DNA from: Plecoglossus altivelis
Lineage: Eukaryota; Chordata; Actinopteri; Osmeriformes; Plecoglossidae
Assembly: GCA_036571765.1 (NCBI GenBank)
Contig: BROE01000022.1
Coordinates: 19,408,718-19,472,717, forward strand
DNA: 64,000 bases
Direction of reading: 5' to 3'
The notes below the pieces were generated by a model that searched no databases, was not told the DNA's origin, and saw nothing but the letters and a program-made list of their open reading frames with translations. The position numbers and the translations under genes were made by a program. Positions 24,701 to 32,295 of this stretch are shown here, piece after piece (the stretch's first letter is position 1; every line of letters starts with the position of its first letter).

Positions 24701-27700
24701 GGAAAAAACAAGCCAGACCTTGGGTAGAGGAGAAAAGACAGCCAACCTGTGGGTGAGCAAAAGACAGCCAACCTGTGTGTGAGGAGAAAAAGAGCGCAGT
24801 CAGACCTGGGCTTCAGGAAAAAAACATCCAACCGTGGGGATGCGAGAAAAACAGACAGACCTGGGAGAGATGAGAGAAATAAGAAACACAGGATCCTTGA
24901 TGGACAGAAAGACAGCCAGACCTCTGCTGGAGTGGCGAGAAAAAGACAGTCAAACCGTCTGAGTATGCAACACGAACAGTACAGCACCCTAGTATCTCTA
25001 GCAGAAGAACAAACAGTCCAACAACTGGAAATCCGAAGCAAAAACACAGCCAACCCTGTGCGATGGAGAAAAGACAGTCAGACCTGTGTGTATGATGGAC
25101 AAAAGACAGCCAGACCTGTGTGTATGATGGACAAAAGACAGCCAGACCTGTGTGTATGATGGACAAAAGACAGCCAGACCTGTGTGTATGATGGACAAAA
25201 GACAGCCAGACCTGTGTGTATGATGGACAAAAGACAGCCAGGGACCACTCGAGCTTTATCATACATAGACAGGTCTATATCTGTTTAAGTCCATGTATGG
25301 ACCAACAAGGCGTAGCCACCTCCCTCGGACAGACCCTACACACACCTCTGATACACTTAGGGGTACTCGATTTGTTTGTGCATCGCGGCAGCTGGATTGC
25401 GTCGTGCAGCAGTGGGTGCCGACGAGCCATTGTGAGTGCGCGCTGTGGTAGTGCGGTGCCGGGCGATGTGTGCGGCATACGGAGTGGTAGCGAGGCGAGG
25501 GGAGCAGTGAGGGTGGCGGATACGCATGGGATGACGCAGTAGGGAACGGAGGAGGGACGGGTGCTGTGAGTCGGCTGGCCGCTGTTGCGCGCAGTGTGGT
25601 GCGCGTGTGTGCGCGTCGTGTGGCGCGACGTGGTGTGCTGCTGGTTTGAAGGGCGCAGCAAGAGGAGGTAAGTGCGATGTGTTGGTGTGTGTAGGCGGAG
25701 GGACGTGGCGGATGGGTGTGCTTGGAGGAGGCAGTGCGTGCGTAGAGTGGGTGGAGGTGTATGGAGGCGAGGTGAGGGGACGGGGAGGTCAGATGGTTGA
25801 TGGAGGTGGTGCAGGGGTAGCGGAGGGAGGGGACGAAAGATTGTGGTGGAGGGCGTAGAGAGAAGGGTGCATTGGTCTGTTGGAATATGAACCACCCTGG
25901 AGGTGAGATGGTGAAGAGTTTAAAAAGTGGTATGGTTGAGCACGTATGAGGCGTTTACTTAAGCGGCAAGCAATGTAAACTCAGATCGTTTTATTTAAAC
26001 AAAGAGGGAGGAGGGTCACCAAAAGGGAGGAGAGGCTGTCAGCGCGCGAAGCAACCCAACGAGCCTCTACCTGTCATTGAGGCGGCGCCAGTGGCACGCG
26101 ACAGCCTCGATACAGGGCCACCGCACCCCGATGTCCGAGGAACGCACCACGTTTGCCACTCGGACAAGGGCAGCTGGGAAGGTTGGCTCACATGGAATTA
26201 TCCTGGGATCCTCCCTGGATGCCGTTAACAGGGACTTTAGGAATGCTGGACGGTTCGACGCAGACGGAACTCACCTGGTGATGCGCGAACAGTCCTTGAA
26301 ACCACAACATTTGAATTCACTGTGCCAGAAAGACTTAGACCGTAGAAGGGACTGCGAATTTGAGATAAACGTTTGGATCATTGTCAATACACAAGGTCTT
26401 TGTTGAGCAGAGAAAGACAACACATAAACTCCCTGGAAACAAGGCTGGATTAGGAGAGCCTGATGAAAATGAATGCAGTGAAGCTGATTCAACTGGGAGC
26501 TGTTCATATGCAGCATGTCCCGCTCTCGTTTGGTTTACGAGCCAGGACCAGCAAACAGGTAGGAAGGACACAAAAGCGTTAAATCTGGATGCTACAGGAC
26601 ATTTTCATAGTCTAGACCAATATAGCTAATCCATGTCGAACACTGGATTTGAACAATAAGAGAAGCCGGTACTCCCCCCCGTCCGTCCACTAACCCCCTC
26701 CGCCTCACTAACCTACTCACTCTCCTCCCTCCTCCCTGTAGCTCTTAACTCTCATCCCCTCCCCCGCCTCAATAACCTCCCTTCTCACAACCGTCCTCCC
26801 CCCTCTCACACCTCCCGTCCTCACAACACCCCGCTTCCCCTCCTCCCTCCCTCCCCCCCCGCCCTCCTCCCTTCCTCGGTCAGAGAGCCCTCGCTCCCTC
26901 CCTCCCTCCCCCCCTCCCTGTCCTCACCCCCGCGGGCACCTCCTCGCCGCCTCCCGTCCCGTCCTCCAGACGGCTGCCCTCCCTCCCTCCCGCCCTCCAC
27001 GAACCCCCGGGTCCCCCTCCGCAGCCGGGTCCCACAACCTCCGCTGTCCCTCCCTCCCTCCCCCCTGCTCTCAACTCACCCCCGCTGTCCCTCCCTCCCC
27101 CCTCCCGCTCCTCACAACCTGCGCTTCTGGCCTCCCTCGCCTCCAGAGCCCCCTCTAACTCTCCCCCCATCTTCTCACAACCCTCCCTCCCTCAAGTTTT
27201 TAATAATCCTTCCCCCGGTTGTCACCATAACCCCTCACTCCCCCCTGCCTAAGCCCCCTCCCCCGTCTCCCCCCTCCCTCCCTGCCTCACCCTCGCCCCG
27301 CCCCCCCACTCCCTCCCCCAGCGCGATGTGCCACCGAAGTGGACAACCCTGGCCAGTCGTCATAGCACACCAACGCAGGACTCCGGTGCGCGAGTGGCCG
27401 ATCTGGGTCAAGCAGAGTGGCGATCCATCACAACCACATGGAAAGACTGACGGCGCGAGACGCCGAGTACGGCACCATCGACGGGCTCATCGCCTCCAAC
27501 GTGGGAGAGAGCACCCTGGCTGTGAGTAGAGACCATGTCCCACAGAGACAAACAAACCATGTCCCACGGAGACAAACAGACCATGTCCCACGGAGACAAA
27601 CAAACCATGCCCCACGGAGACAAACAAACCATGTCCCATGGAGACTAACTACAGTATATGCTATCGATATAGTACAGTACAGTATAAGGGTTAGGATAGT

Positions 27701-30700
27701 ATTGTGGTGATTGTAGTATAGAGGTTAGTATGGTATTGAAGGTAGAGGCAGGGTCCAGGCCTGGCTGGGTGGGTGGAGGGCAGAGGCAGGGTCCAGGCCT
27801 GGCTGGGTGGAAGGCAGAGGCAGGGTCCAGGCCTGGCTGGGTGGGTGGAGGGCAGAGGCAGGGTCCAGGCCTGGCTGGGTGGAGGGCAGAGGCAGGGTCC
27901 AGGCCTGGCTGGGTGGAGGGCAGAGGCAGGGTCTAGGCCTGGCTGGGTGGAAAGCTGGGTCCAGGCCTGGCTGGGTGGAGGGCAGGGGCAGGGTCCAGGC
28001 CTGTGTTTCTCAGTGGATCTGAATGAGATCCAAACAGCTTGCTGGCATGTGTGTCTGTTGGAATTCCTGCGTTTCTAAAGAGTTCTGTTCTGTACTCACC
28101 AAGCTAGCCTACCTTGCTCCTTTTCATTCCCACACAGATTGAAACATTCAGTTGGTTTTTTTAAAAGGTGTTTAGTTCAGTGAGTTGTGCTACAGTCTCT
28201 ACAGAGATGCATGTCTGTGGCGGTTCATACAATTGGAACTAAACAAACTGTTTTGTTTAAAGCGTTTTGGCAGCAGTGAGAGAATCCATCAAGCCCACAC
28301 TCTAATCAATATCAGTTTAATAAACTTCAGCAGATCCACCCACTCTTAAACCCAGACAATCCCATATCGTTTTAATTACTAACTTTTGGGGGGATGTGGC
28401 CAACTGTTTACAGTAAAGTATGACCATTCTGCGTGTGTGTGTGTATGGTTGTGTTTGTGTGTGTTTGTGTGGGGGTGTTTTTGTGGGTGTGAGTGTGTAT
28501 GGTTGTGTTTCTTTGTGTGTATGGTTGTGTGTGTGTGCGGTTGTGGTTGTGTGTGTATGCATGCTTGTGTGTGTTTGTATAGTCTTGTGTGAGTTGGTGT
28601 GGGGGTGTTTGTGTGGTGGCTGATGTTGGATCTATTTCAAGCTGTTTTCAAAGCTTCGTCACTGCACTTGGCAACAGAAAGCTTAGATATGCGTCTGCAG
28701 AATGCTTAGTGTAACTAAGAGCAGCTTAGTATGCACCCTGAGGAAGGTTAATAGGACCAGTGACCGCAGTGAAGCCCCCATTACACTGCAGCGTTGTGAG
28801 ATAGTGACTGCTGTCTCTGTGTAGCTTTGTGAGGTACCGAGTGCTGTGAGGTAGTGACTGCTGTCTCTGTGTAGCTTTGTGAGGTACCGAGTGCTGTGAG
28901 GTAGCGACTGCTGTCTCTGTGTAGCTCTGTGAGGTACCGAGTGCTGTGAGGTAGTGACTGCTGTCTCTGTGTAGCTCTGTGAGGCAGTGACTGCTGTCTC
29001 TGTGTAGCTCTGTGAGGTACCGAGTGCTGTGAGGTAGTGACTGCTGTCTCTGTGTAGCTCTGTGAGGTAGTGACTGCTGTGTCTGTGTAGCTCTGTGAGA
29101 TAGTGAGTGCTGTCCCTGTGCAGCTCTGTGAGGTAGCAAGTGCTGTGAGATAGTGAGTGCTGTCTCTGTGCAGCTCTGTGAGGTAGTGAATGCTGTCTGT
29201 GTAGCTCTGTGAGGTAGCGAGTGCTGTGAGGTAGCGAGTGCTGTCTCTGTGCAGCTCTGTGAGGTAGTGACTGCTGTCTCTGTGTAGCTCTGTGAGGTAG
29301 TGAATGCTGTCTCTGTGTAGCTCTGTGAGGTAGTGACTGCTGTCTCTGTGCAGCTTTGTGAGGTAGCGAGTGCTGTCTCTGTGCAGCTCTGTGAGGTAGT
29401 GAGTGCCGTCTCTGTGTAGCTCTGTGAGGTAGTGAGTGCTGTCTCTGTGCAGCTCTGTGAGGTAGTGAGTGCTGTCTCTGTGTAGCTCTGTGAGGTAGTG
29501 AGTGCTGTCTCTGTGCAGCTCAGGGTCAGCATGCTGATCTGCTCGCTGCTCCACAGTTCAGAACTGCCTACGCTCACAACAAAACTCCAAGCAAAACCAT
29601 TTTGTTTGTTTCCTAGCTCATGTTTTAGAGTTCTTCTGTGTTCCAAGCGGCCTTGTATTCTTCTTCTTATGATGTCATAATATAGCTGTTGTATCATTAT
29701 TATTAATGTAACTGTTATATTATTCATGGGATCCAACCAGCTCTCCTCAGTGGACTTCAGACTGCTGCTCAACACTGCTCCCCTGTGTCTGTCAGAAAGC
29801 ACTGCGATGTCCCGGAGATGAGATCGAAATAAAAGGCTTAGCAGCCTGTGCGCATGTTGCGAGTCTGGCAGTGGGATTATATCAAATCTCCAACCCCCTG
29901 AGTAATCAGCAAGGGGGAGACTGCTGCTGTGTTCCCAGCAGGGGGCGCCGTCTCTCACTGGCACTCCGCACAACCACACCCCTACACGCACACAGAAACA
30001 CATTCCTGGGCACACACTCTCCACCCTTTCCCCCTCCACACACACATCTCCATACCCCCAACATACACAATTATAAACACTCCAGCCCCCACCACGTCTC
30101 TCTGTCTCGTACCAGGGTCTCTCTCTCTCGTATCAGGGTCTCTCTGTCTCGTACCAGGGTCTCTCTTCCTCGTACCAGGGTCTCTCTGTCTCGTACCAGG
30201 GTCTCTGCCTGGTACCAGGGTCTCTCTTCCTCGTACCAGGGTCTCTGCCTGGTACCAGGGTCTCTCTGCCTCGTACCAGGGTCTCTCTGTCTCGTACCAG
30301 GGTCTCTCTCTCTCGTACCAGGGTCTCTCTGTTTCGTACCAGGGTCTCTCTGTCTCGTACCAGGGTCTCTCTTCCTCGTACCAGGGTCTCTCTGTCTCGT
30401 ACCAGGGTCTCTCTGTCTCGTACCAGGGTCTCTCTGTCTCGTACCAGGGTCTCTCTTCCTCGTACCAGGGTCTCTCTGTCTCGTACCAGGGTCTCTGTCT
30501 CGTACCAGGGTCTCTGGCTGGTACCAGGGTCTCTCTGTCTCGTACCAGGGTCTCTGTCTCGTACCAGGGTCTCTGGCTGGTACCAGGGTCTCTCTGTCTC
30601 GTAGCAGGGTCTCTCTGTCTCGTACCAGGGTCTCTCTCTCTCGTAGCAGGGTCTCTCTCTCTCGTAGCAGGGTCTCTCTCTCTCGTAGCAGGGTCTCTCT

Positions 30701-32224
30701 CTCTCGTAGCAGGGTCTCTGTCTCGTAGCAGGGTCTCTCTGTCTCGTACCAGGGTCTCTCTGTCTCGTAGCAGGGTCTCTCTGTCTCGTAGCAGGGTCTC
30801 TCTGTCTCGTACCAGGGTCTCTCTGTCTCGTACCAGGGTCTCTCTGTCTCGTAGCAGGGTCTCTCTGTCTCGTAGCAGGGTCTCTCTGCCTCCACTGCAA
30901 CTTGGACTGTTGTCTCTGCTGTCTGTCTGCTTTTTATTCATGACGTCTCTCTCTTTCCCTCCATATCTCTCCTGCGCTCTCCCTCCCTTTTCTCTCTCTC
31001 CCCCTTTCCCTCTTTCTTTCCTCCTGTTCTGTAACCCCCTCCAGGATTTGCTAGATCACTCCTGCACATCAGGGAGTGGCTCAGGGCTGCCGTTCCTCGT
31101 CCAAAGAACCGTCGCCCGACAAATCACTCTTAACGAGTGTGTGGGTGAGTACCCAATCAGATCACCCAGTTTCAGCCAGCGTTGTAGAGAACGTCCTCCT
31201 TCCTCTCACACAGAAGGGCGGGGTCGTGCTGGAGGTAGATGTTGGTGGAGCTGCCCTCTGACCCTGGCGTCTCAGAGCTGCTGTCAGCCAGACAGCCAGT
31301 CTCCAGAGTAGTGTTTACCCCTGTTCAGCAGCCAGTCCCTGCATGGGCAGCCAGGGAATTATATTATTGGCTAACATGTTTGTTTGATCATGTGTCATTG
31401 GGATATAGTTATTGATGTGAAAGGTTAAGCTAATGAAAACCTTCTTTAGCTGTACTAAAATACAATGATAATATATATGACTTGTAATTTAGTGTGACTT
31501 TTGAGCTGGTAATTTCCCCTAAGATGTGAGTTGTGATTCCTGCCTACCCCAGGTAAGGGGCGCTACGGAGAGGTGTGGAGAGGCCTGTGGCAGGGGGAGA
31601 GCGTGGCGGTGAAGATCTTCTCCTCCAGAGACGAGAAGTCCTGGTTCCGAGAGACAGAGATCTACAATACTGTCCTGCTGAGACATGAGAACATCCTGGG
31701 TGAGTGGAACCTTCCAGAACCTTCTAGACGCCTCCCTCCTCCTGGGGCCCGCACAGACAGACTGTATTTCTGTATTTTCCAAGCAAGACTCCAGTGAGAG
31801 CTGTGCTTGATCAGAGAAGTTATCATCTCAGCACTCTCTCGTTCTCCTAAAGGCTAATTATGGACTTGGCTTGTCCTCCGAACTGCACCTCTGGTAGCAG
31901 AACTCAGTTTTTAACACTACAGTATTACTGTTTTACGGTTGAAGGAAAGTATTACTGTATATAGAGTATTACTGTAGAAATACAGCTGTAAGACACTTGA
32001 CGTGTTGAGGCATACATGGTCATATTTTTTGTCCATTTTCAGTTTTAAGACGCACATGAGGGTAGTGTACTGGCTGTGATGATGGACTGAAAAGCTGCAC
32101 TTCATTGCACATGGGATAAAAATATGTGTGTGTCTGTGTGTGTTACGTCTGTCTCTGTATGTGTGTGTGTGTGTGTTTGTATGTGTGTGTTACGTCTGTG
32201 TCTCTGTATGTGTGTGTGTCTGTT

Positions 32225-32295
<71 letters not shown>

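Noticed and set aside
19025..25245. CRISPR-like array
   Set aside because: Units are contiguous with no variable spacers, and the genome is a vertebrate.
29929..31311. 460-codon + strand frame overlapping the GS exon
   Set aside because: Mostly the 20-bp array; the only real coding part is 31045-31144, bounded by good splice sites.
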